A stretch of 64,000 nucleotides of DNA from Rhodococcus wratislaviensis (GTDB taxonomy: Bacteria; Actinomycetota; Actinomycetes; Mycobacteriales; Mycobacteriaceae): assembly GCF_900455735.1 (NCBI RefSeq), contig NZ_UAUI01000026.1:62001-126000 (forward strand). Reading direction: 5' to 3'. The notes beneath the pieces were generated by a model. The model ran no database searches and was not told the DNA's origin. It was given only the letters and a program-made list of their open reading frames with translations. Position 1 is the first letter of the stretch; each line of letters starts with the position of its first letter. The position numbers were made by a program, and so were the translations under genes. Below, piece after piece: positions 43,360-51,740 of this stretch.

Positions 43360-45900
43360 GTGAGCGCCCATGATCTGCCCATCGAACTTCGCCGTGCCCT
43401 CTCGAGGGTTGCGCGAACCCCTCGCCTGCTCGTCGCTTCGGATTACGACGGCACGATGGCCCCCATCGTCTCCGACCCCGAGAAGGCGTTTCCCCACGCC
43501 GAATCGGTGCGCGCGCTCCGCGCCCTGGCCAGCCTCGCCGGAACGACGGCGGCCGTGATCTCGGGCCGCGCGCTCAAGGACCTCGCCGCACTGTCGCGGC
43601 TGCCCGCCGAGGTTCAACTGGTCGGCAGCCACGGCTCGGAATTCGACATCGGGTTCATCCATGCGATCGACGCCGACGCCAAGAAACTCCTCGGCGAGAT
43701 CACCGAGGAACTCACCCGGATCGCCACGTTGCACGCCGGCACATCGGTGGAAGCGAAGCCGGCGAGCGTCGCCCTCCACGTCCGCAACGCCGACGCCGAG
43801 GAAGGTGCCCAGGCCCTGGCCGCGGTGCGCGCCGACGCCGGGCAGCGCGTGGGTGTGCAGGTCACCGAGGGCAAGTCCGTCATCGAACTGGCCGTCGTCG
43901 CCACCGACAAGGGGCATGCGCTCGACCTGATCCGCCACCAGGACGGCGCGACGGCAGCGGTCTTCGTCGGCGACGACGTCACCGACGAGAAGGCGTTCGC
44001 GCGTCTCCAGGGCCCCGACCTCGGCGTGAAGGTGGGCCCCGGCGAGAGCCTCGCCGAGTTCCGGGTGTCGACCACCGAAGACGTGGCCGCGGCCCTCGCG
44101 TTCCTGCTCGATGAGCGCCGCACCTGGCTGTCCGGGGCGCATGCGCCGCCGATCGAGCGCCTCACCATGCTCGCCAGTCCGCGGACCGTCGCTCTCGTCA
44201 CCCCCGACGCAACTCTCACCTGGCTGTGTCATCCCGAACCCGACTCGGCGTCCGTGTTCGCTCATCTGCTCGGCGGACCGGAGGCCGGCCACTTCAGCGT
44301 CGGCCCGCACCGCAGCGCGCTGCCGCTGAGCCAGCGGTACATCGACAGCACGATGACCGTGCAGACACGCTGGGCCAGCCTCTCCGTCACCGACTACCTG
44401 CCGCACGACGTCCGCCAGGGCCGCACCGACCTGACCCGGGTGATCAGCGGGCAGGCCGCCGCCGTCGTGACGTTCGCACCGCGGCCCGAGTTCGGGCAGG
44501 GCCAGGTCATCCTCGAGGCGGTCAGCGAGGGACTGCGCGTTCACGGCACCAACGAGCCGATCGTGCTGCGCTCACCCGGCGTGCAGTGGAACGTCACGTC
44601 CGACGGCAACCAGCAGACCGCGCATGCCGTCGTCGACCCGTCCGGCGGCGACGTCGTGTTGGAATTGCGCTGCGGCACCGAGGAAATCGGCCCCTCCGAG
44701 ACTCCCGAGGAGGAGCGCCGCGCACTCGCCGAATCGTATTGGTCGGACTGGGCGAAGAGCCTCACCCTGCCCACGCTCAAACCCGACCTGATGAAGCGCT
44801 CCGCGCTCACCCTCCGCGGCCTGGTGCACGTCGACTCCGGAGCGATCATGGCGGCCGCGACCACCTCGCTGCCCGAGGAGATCGGCGGCGTCCGCAACTG
44901 GGACTACCGCTACTGCTGGCTGCGCGACGCAGCGCTCACCGCGTCCGCGCTCGTCAGCCTCGGCTCCCTCAGCGAGGCCGAGGGCTACCTCGACTGGGTG
45001 CACGACGTCCTCGAGACACTGCCCGGCCCCGAACGCCTGCACCCCCTCTACACGCTGCACGGTGGCGGTCTGCCGCCCGAGGCCGTCATCGACTCGCTGC
45101 CCGGGTACGCCGGCTCGCGACCGGTCCGCATCGGCAATGCGGCCAATCAGCAGGTGCAACTCGACGTGTTCGGCCCCATCGTCGAACTCATCCACGACCT
45201 GTCCCACGCCCGCGAGAAGCAGGGCGTCGAGGTGGCGCTCAACGACCGCGACTGGGAACTGGTGTGCGCCATGGTCGAGGCCGTCGAACGTCGCTGGTTC
45301 GAACCCGACCACGGCATCTGGGAGATCCGTGACAATCCGCGTCACCATGTGTATTCCAAGGTGATGGGCTGGGTCACCATCGACCGGGCGGTGGCGCTCG
45401 CCGAACACTTCGGGCGGAACATCGAGCCCGGGTGGACGCCGTTGCGCGACAAGATCGCCGACGAGGTGCGCGAGAAGGGCTGGAAGGACGAGGTCCGCTC
45501 GTACACCGCCGCCTACGACGGCACCGACCTCGACGCCGCCACCCTGTTCATCGGACTGTCCGGGCTGATCGACCCGTCGGACGAGAAGTTCGCGGCCACC
45601 GTCACAGCCACCGAGGCGGAACTGCGCAGCGGGTCGACCGTGTACCGGTACCACCACGACGACGGACTGCCCGGCACCGAGGGCGGGTTCCACCTCTGCG
45701 CGGCCTGGCTTGTCGAGGCGTACCTGCTGATCGGTCAGCGGTCACAGGCGGAGGCGTTGTTCGCGCAACTGGTCGACGCCGCCGGGCCGACGGGGCTTCT
45801 CAGCGAGGAGTACGACCCCGTCGCCGAGCGGTCGCTGGGCAACCACCCCCAGGCGTACAGCCACCTGGGACTGCTGCGCTGCGCTCAGCTGCTGGCCTAG
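43360..45900 (+). CDS. otsB: trehalose-6-phosphate phosphatase fused to GH15 (trehalase-like)
   Basis: This 846-residue fusion has a HAD-type OtsB domain at residues 1-250: nucleophile region DYDGTMAPI (D28, D30), VISGR, and GDDVTDEKAF near 203. From about 265 on there is a GH15 domain with DYLPHDVRQGRTDLTR, VRNWDYRYCWLRDAALT (about 508-524), and SEEYDP near the C-terminus. Mycobacterial trehalases are GH15, so one polypeptide may both make trehalose from trehalose-6-phosphate and split it to glucose; glucoamylase activity is the alternative. GTG 43360 follows a -10-like TAGATT (43347-43352) by seven bases, so the message is probably leaderless. Confidence 0.9.
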   Translation: MSAHDLPIELRRALSRVARTPRLLVASDYDGTMAPIVSDPEKAFPHAESVRALRALASLAGTTAAVISGRALKDLAALSRLPAEVQLVGSHGSEFDIGFIHAIDADAKKLLGEITEELTRIATLHAGTSVEAKPASVALHVRNADAEEGAQALAAVRADAGQRVGVQVTEGKSVIELAVVATDKGHALDLIRHQDGATAAVFVGDDVTDEKAFARLQGPDLGVKVGPGESLAEFRVSTTEDVAAALAFLLDERRTWLSGAHAPPIERLTMLASPRTVALVTPDATLTWLCHPEPDSASVFAHLLGGPEAGHFSVGPHRSALPLSQRYIDSTMTVQTRWASLSVTDYLPHDVRQGRTDLTRVISGQAAAVVTFAPRPEFGQGQVILEAVSEGLRVHGTNEPIVLRSPGVQWNVTSDGNQQTAHAVVDPSGGDVVLELRCGTEEIGPSETPEEERRALAESYWSDWAKSLTLPTLKPDLMKRSALTLRGLVHVDSGAIMAAATTSLPEEIGGVRNWDYRYCWLRDAALTASALVSLGSLSEAEGYLDWVHDVLETLPGPERLHPLYTLHGGGLPPEAVIDSLPGYAGSRPVRIGNAANQQVQLDVFGPIVELIHDLSHAREKQGVEVALNDRDWELVCAMVEAVERRWFEPDHGIWEIRDNPRHHVYSKVMGWVTIDRAVALAEHFGRNIEPGWTPLRDKIADEVREKGWKDEVRSYTAAYDGTDLDAATLFIGLSGLIDPSDEKFAATVTATEAELRSGSTVYRYHHDDGLPGTEGGFHLCAAWLVEAYLLIGQRSQAEALFAQLVDAAGPTGLLSEEYDPVAERSLGNHPQAYSHLGLLRCAQLLA

Positions 45901-45919
45901 GGCGTTCGGGGCGGCCGGG

Positions 45920-47008
45920 TCAGCGTCTGGCGGGCCCGGCCGTCGAACCGCGCAGCAGTTCGGTCTCCAGCATCTCGACGGTCGCGACGCCGGAGTGCGA
46001 CGGGGACATGAGCAGGGCGCCTGCCCGGCGACCCTTCTCCTCCTGGGGTTGCCGCACGGTCGTCAGGCCCTCACGCAGTGCGTCGTCGACGCCGTCGAAC
46101 CCGGTGATCGACAGCCGGCCGGGCACGTCGATGCCCTGCCAGCGCGCCCAGTCCAGCGCGCCGAGCGCGAGGACGTCCGTCGTGCACACGAGCGCGGTGA
46201 TCTGCGGATTCACGCCGAGTGCCTGCGCGGCGGCGGCGTGCCCCGCCTTTCCGGTGTGCTCGAACCGTTCGACGACGGTGAGCGTCCGAGGGTCCAGGCC
46301 GGCGTCGGACATGGCGTCGCGCACTCCCTCGATGCGTTCGCGCTGGACGTGGAAATTCGGCGACCGCAAGCGCTCGGCGTCGGCGACCCCGTCCGAGCGG
46401 TCGCGCCCCAGCCTCATGCTCAGCACGCCGATGTCGCGGTGGCCGAGCCCGATCAGATAGTCGGCGAGGCCCCGCATCGCGCCGCGGTCGTCGATGCCGA
46501 TGAGCGACGCCCCCGGGATCTCCCGCGGCTGATCGCACACGACCATCGGCAGGTGACGCTCGCACACCGCCGCAAGGTACGGGTCGTCGTCCGCCACCGA
46601 GTACACGACGAACCCGTCGACGCCCGCCTGCTGCACGACCGCGGCGGCGTCCGCCTCCTCGCGGCCCGGGCCCGCCGGAATCAGGAGCAGACCCTGCCCG
46701 GCGGCCTCGCACGACTCGGCCAGTCCGGACAGAAAGCTCATCGCGGCGGGGTCGCGGAAGGAGTAGCTGAGGGCCTCGGTGAGCAGTAGACCGACGGCTC
46801 CGGCCTTGCGGGTGCGCAGGGATCGGGCAACCGGGTCGGGGCCGGGGTAGCCGCGGCGCTTGGCCGCCTGCAGCACGCGGTCGCGAAGTTCCGCGGAGAG
46901 TTGATCCGGCCGGTTGTAGGCGTTGGACACCGTCGTTCGCGAAATATTGAGCTCGGCCGCGAGCGACGCCAGCGTGGCTTGGCGACGAGGCTGTCGAGAC
47001 CTGGGCAT
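45920..47008 (-). CDS. LacI-family transcriptional regulator
   Basis: This 362-residue LacI/GalR regulator has an N-terminal HTH with hinge (residues 10-60: QATLASLAAELNISRTTVSNAYNRPDQLSAELRDRVLQAAKRRGYPGPDPVARSLRT) and a sugar-binding-type effector domain. The ISRTTVSNAYNRP recognition helix is typical. It converges with the OtsB-GH15 gene (19 bases between stops) and is divergent from the metal ABC operon. A sugar-responsive role near the trehalose enzyme is plausible. A LacI-type half-symmetric site at 47096-47108 lies in its promoter gap. Confidence 0.92.
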   Translation of the reverse strand: MPRSRQPRRQATLASLAAELNISRTTVSNAYNRPDQLSAELRDRVLQAAKRRGYPGPDPVARSLRTRKAGAVGLLLTEALSYSFRDPAAMSFLSGLAESCEAAGQGLLLIPAGPGREEADAAAVVQQAGVDGFVVYSVADDDPYLAAVCERHLPMVVCDQPREIPGASLIGIDDRGAMRGLADYLIGLGHRDIGVLSMRLGRDRSDGVADAERLRSPNFHVQRERIEGVRDAMSDAGLDPRTLTVVERFEHTGKAGHAAAAQALGVNPQITALVCTTDVLALGALDWARWQGIDVPGRLSITGFDGVDDALREGLTTVRQPQEEKGRRAGALLMSPSHSGVATVEMLETELLRGSTAGPARR

Positions 47009-47095
47009 AGGGGGACGTTAGTACCTGGCCCGCGTTCGGGCGCGTCGGGGCTGCACCGAAAGTGCACTACCAGGACGTATCCGCTAAAGTGCAAC

Positions 47096-47108
47096 GGTAA
47101 CGGTTTCC
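47096..47108. promoter_or_regulatory. candidate LacI-type operator
   Basis: GGTAACGGTTTCC (reverse GGAAACCGTTACC) resembles the LacI/GalR consensus with a central CG and imperfect arms GGTAAC/GGTTTCC. It lies between the divergent LacI gene and the metal-binding lipoprotein gene. A Zur-type site is the alternative, but the symmetry fits Zur less well. Confidence 0.45.
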
Positions 47109-47145
47109 AATAGCGTTTAGCGTTCGTCTCGGTCAGGAGTTTTCT

Positions 47146-48117
47146 GTGCGCGCTTCCTCAGGTTTTCGTGCCGCCACGGCGGCCGTCGGGCTGTCGTTCG
47201 CCGCGGCCCTCACCCTCACCGCGTGCGGCTCCGACACGACCGGCGACGGCACGCTGACCGTCGTTGCGTCGACGAACGTGTGGGGCAGCGTCGCGCAGGC
47301 CGTCGCCGGCGACAAGGTGGACGTCACCTCGATCATCACCGAACCGTCGTCCGACCCGCACTCGTTCGAGGCGAGCCCCACCGACGCCGCCAAGCTCACC
47401 GACGCCTCCCTGATCGTCTACAACGGCGGCGGGTACGACCACTTCGTCGACGACATCATCGGCACCGGCAACAGCGACCAGCTCTCGGTCAACGCGTTCG
47501 ACCTCCTCGAGGGCGGCGCGCACGCCGGCGAGGACGAGCACTCGGACGGCGGTGACTCGGATGGCGGTGACTCGCACGAGGGCCACGACCACGGCGACGT
47601 CAACGAACACGTCTGGTTCGACGTCGACACCGTCGATGCCACCGCGCAGTCCATCGCCGACAAGCTCGGCCAACTCGACCCCGACAACGCCGACGCCTAC
47701 AAGGCCAACGCCGCCACCTTCCACGGTCAGCTCGAGCAGATCTCCGCGATCACCGACGGCATCGCGGCCGCCCACAAGGACGCGCCCGTCGCCCAGACCG
47801 AACCGATCGCCTACTACCTGCTGCAGTCCGCGGGCCTGAAGGACGTCACCCCGCCCGACTTCACGAGCGCCATCGAGAACGGCAACGACCCCGCACCCGC
47901 CGCCATCGCCGCCACGCGACAGCTGCTCACCGGCAAGCAGGTGCAGGCCCTCGTCTACAACGTGCAGACGCAGGACCGGGTCACCCAGGACGTGCGGGCC
48001 ACGGCCGAGTCGGCGGGAATCCCCGTCGTCGAGGTGACCGAAACCCTGCCCGAAGGCCTGGACTACATTCAGTGGCAGACCAACACCGCCGAGTCGCTCG
48101 CCGCGGCTCTGCAATAG
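47146..48117 (+). CDS. znuA: ZnuA-type zinc/manganese ABC transporter lipoprotein
   Basis: This 323-residue cluster A-I substrate-binding lipoprotein has a signal peptide with lipobox LTAC (Cys about residue 26). Metal-ligand segments are EPSSDPHSFEASPTD (His about 70) and NEHVWFD (His about 155). Between them is a His/Asp-rich loop of the zinc type (GEDEHSDGGDSDGGDSHEGHDHGD, about 125-148), which favours zinc over manganese. A late Glu/Asp ligand is seen in EVTETLPEGLDYIQW. The start is GTG 47146. It is the first gene of a three-gene operon. Confidence 0.93.
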   Translation: MRASSGFRAATAAVGLSFAAALTLTACGSDTTGDGTLTVVASTNVWGSVAQAVAGDKVDVTSIITEPSSDPHSFEASPTDAAKLTDASLIVYNGGGYDHFVDDIIGTGNSDQLSVNAFDLLEGGAHAGEDEHSDGGDSDGGDSHEGHDHGDVNEHVWFDVDTVDATAQSIADKLGQLDPDNADAYKANAATFHGQLEQISAITDGIAAAHKDAPVAQTEPIAYYLLQSAGLKDVTPPDFTSAIENGNDPAPAAIAATRQLLTGKQVQALVYNVQTQDRVTQDVRATAESAGIPVVEVTETLPEGLDYIQWQTNTAESLAAALQ

Positions 48118-48130
48118 AACTGATCGGCTT

Positions 48131-49009
48131 GTGACAGAACCCACTTCGAAGAACGACGGCAACGGTCGCGTCCCCGCACTGGAACTGACGGGGGCGCGAC
48201 TGTCCTTCGGCGAACGCACACTCTGGCAGGACCTCGACATCACCGTGGAACCCGGCGAATTCGTCGCCGTCCTCGGGCCCAACGGGTCGGGCAAGACGTC
48301 GCTGCTGAAGGTGCTGCTCGGCCAGCTCGCCCTCAGTTCCGGCACCGCGCGCATCGCCGGATCACCCGCACGGAAGGGCAATTCGCACGTCGGGTACATC
48401 CCCCAGCAGAAGTCGCTCGACGACGGGCTGCCGCTGCGGGGCCGCGACCTCGTCGGCCTCGGAGTCGACGGCCACCAGTGGGGAACCGGTCTCCTCCGGC
48501 GCGGCCGGCGCCGTGCGATCGTCGACGCGGCAATCGCCGAAGTCGGCGCCCAGAACTACGCGGACGCACCGATCGGTTCCATGTCCGGCGGTGAGCAGCA
48601 ACGACTGCGTATCGCGCAGGCCCTCGTCGGCAACCCGCAGATCCTGTTGTGCGACGAACCGCTGCTCAGCCTCGACCTGGCCAACCAGAATCTCGTGTCG
48701 GGACTCATCGACCGGCGGCGCCGCACCCACGACACCGCCGTGCTGTTCGTCACCCACGAGATCAACCCGATCCTCCCCCTCGTCGACCGCGTGCTGTACC
48801 TCGTCGACGGACAGTTCCGCATCGGCAAACCCGAAGAGGTCATGACGTCGGAGGTGCTGTCCGAGCTGTACCGCACCGACGTCGAGGTGCTGCACGTACG
48901 CGGACGCCTCGTCGTGATCGGCACCGGCGACGCCATCGACGCGCTCGGCAGCGCGGGCGGCCTCCGCCCCGGTGAGGGCGTGCACCACACGGACGAGGGA
49001 CACGCATGA
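48131..49009 (+). CDS. znuC: ZnuC-type metal ABC transporter ATPase
   Basis: This 292-residue ABC ATPase has Walker A VLGPNGSGKTSLLK (about residues 48-61), Q-loop GYIPQQKSLDDGLPLRGRDLVGLGV, signature MSGGEQQRLRIAQAL (about 154), Walker B ILLCDEPLLSLDL and switch VTHEINPI. The manganese/zinc family pattern SLDxxLP in the Q-loop is present. GTG 48131 lies 13 bases after the lipoprotein stop, and the permease ATG overlaps its stop (ATGA). It powers uptake of the metal bound by ZnuA. Confidence 0.93.
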   Translation: MTEPTSKNDGNGRVPALELTGARLSFGERTLWQDLDITVEPGEFVAVLGPNGSGKTSLLKVLLGQLALSSGTARIAGSPARKGNSHVGYIPQQKSLDDGLPLRGRDLVGLGVDGHQWGTGLLRRGRRRAIVDAAIAEVGAQNYADAPIGSMSGGEQQRLRIAQALVGNPQILLCDEPLLSLDLANQNLVSGLIDRRRRTHDTAVLFVTHEINPILPLVDRVLYLVDGQFRIGKPEEVMTSEVLSELYRTDVEVLHVRGRLVVIGTGDAIDALGSAGGLRPGEGVHHTDEGHA

Positions 49010-49899
49010 GCAACAAATTCACCGACGCGATGTCACGCATGTTCGACGTCTCGGCCACCGTCGACCTCCTGCAGTACGACTTCGTCCAGCAGGCACTGAT
49101 CGCCGGCGCCATCCTCGGCCTGCTGGCAGGCGCAATCGGCCCGCTCATCGTGAGCAGGCAGATGTCGTTCGCAGTGCACGGCACGAGCGAGCTGTCGCTG
49201 ACCGGCGCGTCGGCGGCCCTGCTCATCGGCGTCAGCGTCGGGGCCGGAGCCATCGCCGGGTCGGTGGTCGCGGCGGTCCTGTTCGGACTGCTCGGCGCGA
49301 AGGCCCGCGACCGCGACTCGGTCATCGGCGTGATCATGGCGTTCGGGCTCGGCCTGTCGGTGCTGTTCATCTGGTCGTACCAAGGGCGCACCGGCACCAG
49401 TTTCTCGCTGCTGATCGGCCAGATCGTCGCGCCGGGAGACAGCGGCCTGCAACTGCTGCTGCTCTGCGCCGTGCTGGTCATCGGGGTCCTCGGCCTCATC
49501 TACCGACCCCTCCTCTTCGCGAGCACCGACCCCGACGTCGCCGAGGCCCGCGGCGTCCCGGTACGTGCGCTGTCGATCGTGTTCGCCGTGCTCGTCGGCA
49601 TCACGGCCGCCCTCGGCGTCCAGATCGTCGGGGCGCTGCTGGTGATGGCGCTGCTCATCACCCCCGCCGCGGCCGCCGCCTACGTCACCGCCAGCCCACT
49701 GAAGGCCACGATCCTGTCGATCGTGTTCGCCGAACTCGCCGCCGTCGGCGGCATCCTGCTGTCCCTCGCACCCGGTGTGCCGGTGTCGAGCTTCGTCACC
49801 ACGATCTCGTTCGTCATCTACCTCGTATGCCGGCTCAGCGGATCCTCACGACGCAAGAACGCGGGACGAATCGCCCCCACCCACGCACACACGCACTGA
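49006..49899 (+). CDS. znuB: ZnuB-type metal ABC transporter permease
   Basis: This 297-residue ABC-3 permease has eight or nine hydrophobic segments. Family-typical parts are LIAGAILGLLAGAIGPLIVSRQMSFAVHGTSELSLTGAS near the N-terminus and VGALLVMALLITPAAAAAYVTASPLKATILSIVFAELAAVGGILLSL at the C-terminus. A short His-rich tail (THAHTH) may help metal transfer. It ends the operon and is followed by an imperfect hairpin facing the convergent DUF3558 gene. Confidence 0.93.
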   Translation: MSNKFTDAMSRMFDVSATVDLLQYDFVQQALIAGAILGLLAGAIGPLIVSRQMSFAVHGTSELSLTGASAALLIGVSVGAGAIAGSVVAAVLFGLLGAKARDRDSVIGVIMAFGLGLSVLFIWSYQGRTGTSFSLLIGQIVAPGDSGLQLLLLCAVLVIGVLGLIYRPLLFASTDPDVAEARGVPVRALSIVFAVLVGITAALGVQIVGALLVMALLITPAAAAAYVTASPLKATILSIVFAELAAVGGILLSLAPGVPVSSFVTTISFVIYLVCRLSGSSRRKNAGRIAPTHAHTH

Positions 49900-49960
49900 G
49901 CCGCCACTCTCCGCGATCCGACGGCCGAACCGGCCCTCACACGCCGAAGAGTGGAGGCTC
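49898..49960. terminator. imperfect stem-loop between convergent genes
   Basis: GAGCCGCCACTCT (49898-49910) pairs with AGAGTGGAGGCTC (49948-49960) over 13 positions with one mismatch, and the loop holds a smaller GGCCG/CCGGCC hairpin. It spans the gap between the znuB stop (49899) and the DUF3558 stop (49975) and is a likely two-sided terminator. Confidence 0.6.
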
Positions 49961-49974
49961 AGTACAAGTCCTGC

Positions 49975-50505
49975 CTACAAGTGGTCGGGGAAATAAGGCG
50001 CCAGCGTCGTCGCCACCTTCGTCGCCTGATCGCATGCCGCGTCGACTGTCGTGAACTCCGGGCTTCCCTCGCTGTAGAGAATTTCGAAATCGAGGACTCC
50101 GGGTTCAATGTCGACCGCGACAGTGCACGATCCGCCGAGGAAAAGCCCCACCACCGCACGACGACCGTCGATCTCGGTTTCATTGATGACCTCGAAGCGG
50201 TCATCTTGCCGGATGTCCTCGATGGTGTCGCCGCGCGCAGCGATCGTGATCCCGTAGTAGGGATCATGCGATGTGAACATGCAAGCAAAGTTCGATGTCG
50301 ATTCGTGATCCGATCGACTAGGGGGGCGTGCGTCTATCCTCGCCTCCTTGATCGCCTCGATAGGCAGGTCGTCGCACGGGTGGTAACCGATAGTCGGAGC
50401 GGGGTCGGCTGTTGCTTCGCGGCCGGAGGATTGCTCGCAAGAAGTAGCGAATCCCAATAGAACAAGTGCCGACATTGCAGTCGCTACGGATCGTCTGCGG
50501 TTCAC
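49975..50505 (-). CDS. DUF3558 family lipoprotein
   Basis: This 176-residue secreted lipoprotein has a signal peptide with lipobox GFATSC (Cys about residue 23) followed by the actinobacterial DUF3558 domain (IGYHPCDDLP...NFACMF...GGSCTVAVDIEPGVLDF), with conserved cysteines that could form disulfides. Its function is unknown. The GTG at 50505 overlaps the stop of the upstream gene (GTGA), making it the last gene of the EspG operon. DUF3558 lipoproteins often sit in such type VII-associated sets in mycolata. Confidence 0.88.
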   Translation of the reverse strand: MNRRRSVATAMSALVLLGFATSCEQSSGREATADPAPTIGYHPCDDLPIEAIKEARIDARPPSRSDHESTSNFACMFTSHDPYYGITIAARGDTIEDIRQDDRFEVINETEIDGRRAVVGLFLGGSCTVAVDIEPGVLDFEILYSEGSPEFTTVDAACDQATKVATTLAPYFPDHL

Positions 50506-50915
50506 AGGTCTGTTCCCGCGACGCTCAGGCTTCCAGCGATCTGCGCATCCTGCTCCTGGTATCGGGCAAGCACAGCCTCGAACATCGATTTCATGTCGCG
50601 CGCATACGTTTGATGCGCTGTGAAGAGCCCCCGCGCAGTGTTGGCGAATTCGATGTCCGTACCGCTGATCGCCTTCTCGTCGAACTTGCGCGCCAGCTCG
50701 GCCGCAGACGCAATATCCTTCTCTCCGATCCCGAGATCTGTGGCGCGTAGCTCCTCATTCGCCCGACGGGCGAGATCACCCATGCGATCCGCATGCTCCT
50801 GGCACAGCTTGATGCACTGCTCTATGCCTGCGGGGTCGAGTTCGAGCCTGCCTCCCCCGGTGATGTTCTCGGTGAAAGCCTTCCATCCGGCTTCCGGTGC
50901 TTCTGGCCCCGCCAT
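50502..50915 (-). CDS. small helical protein of the EspG operon (WXG100-like)
   Basis: This 137-residue protein is predicted all-helical by its heptad-like pattern (IEQCIKLCQEHADRMGDLARRANEELRAT...AAELARKFDEKAISGTDIEFANTARGLFTAHQTYARDMKSMFEAVLARY). It has no signal peptide. Its size and helicity fit an ESX substrate or partner, but no clear WxG turn is seen; the only Trp-Lys near the start is GWKAF. ATG 50915 was chosen because the longer start at 50960 has weak context. It lies 63 bases after espG. Confidence 0.7.
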   Translation of the reverse strand: MAGPEAPEAGWKAFTENITGGGRLELDPAGIEQCIKLCQEHADRMGDLARRANEELRATDLGIGEKDIASAAELARKFDEKAISGTDIEFANTARGLFTAHQTYARDMKSMFEAVLARYQEQDAQIAGSLSVAGTDL

Positions 50916-50978
50916 GTCGGTGTCCCCTCCGTGTGTCGTGCTGTGTCCCCACCTGTGCAATCGCCGGCGCGTGGCAAT

Positions 50979-51740
50979 CTACCAACCGCGGGGACCGACC
51001 GACCCCGCTCGTGGAGTGGTACCGACCCTGATCAGGGTGTCGAGCGAGGATACGAGCTGGTCGGGTTCTGCCGGGTGCGCGGCGGCGGGATCGTGCCGTC
51101 CGATCACGTAGCGTCCGTCGCCGGCGATGTCGATCCAGTGCATGACGCCGACATCCCTGCCGCTGCCGTAGCGGGGGCCGCGGAAGACTCGGATCTTCCC
51201 GCGGCCGGCGTATCCCTTCTGCACGGCGGATTCGAGCCGCGGGGCGGGGGCCACCCGGTTGACCTCCTGCAGGATTCCCCGAGAGAAGTGGGTGTCCTGT
51301 TCGTCGCGCCGCTGGAACCGGCGTCGGCCGGCGGCGTTCTGCGGGATCAGCCCGATCAGTTGGGCGCCCAGCCGCCCCGCCGCACCGGCGCCGATCACCA
51401 CGTCGCCACCGATCTGCGGTGCCCGGCCGGGGAGTTGCGAAGCGATCACCACCCATTGCCGGTGTTGCGCACCGATGATGCGGATCGGGGATTCGTCGGC
51501 GGTGGAACCGGAGATCTCGACATACACTTCTGGCTCGGCGAGCACGCCCAACGCCGACCGCACCTCGTCGTGCTCGGCTCCCGCGACGGCTTCGCGTATC
51601 CGGTTCTGCTCAGCGACATAGGCATTGAGCCCGGGGTGTGCGCTCACGATCCGGAACGGGTACGGAATGCGGTCCTGCCCGGTGCCGGCCCACAGTGCGT
51701 CGAACAGTTCGGGACGCAGCCGCCAGTTCCGCATCTTCAT
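50979..51740 (-). CDS. EspG-family ESX secretion-associated protein
   Basis: This 253-residue EspG-like cytosolic chaperone has the family opening [27 protein letters not shown] (residues 5-30), then [24 protein letters not shown] and [13 protein letters not shown]-like central parts. The C-terminal segment is [21 protein letters not shown]. EspG proteins bind PPE proteins and keep them soluble for type VII secretion. Its ATG overlaps the stop of the PPE/WXG-like gene upstream (ATGA), as expected for chaperone and client. No ESX core gene (eccB-E, mycP) is in the window. Confidence 0.88.
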   Translation of the reverse strand: MKMRNWRLRPELFDALWAGTGQDRIPYPFRIVSAHPGLNAYVAEQNRIREAVAGAEHDEVRSALGVLAEPEVYVEISGSTADESPIRIIGAQHRQWVVIASQLPGRAPQIGGDVVIGAGAAGRLGAQLIGLIPQNAAGRRRFQRRDEQDTHFSRGILQEVNRVAPAPRLESAVQKGYAGRGKIRVFRGPRYGSGRDVGVMHWIDIAGDGRYVIGRHDPAAAHPAEPDQLVSSLDTLIRVGTTPRAGSVGPRGW

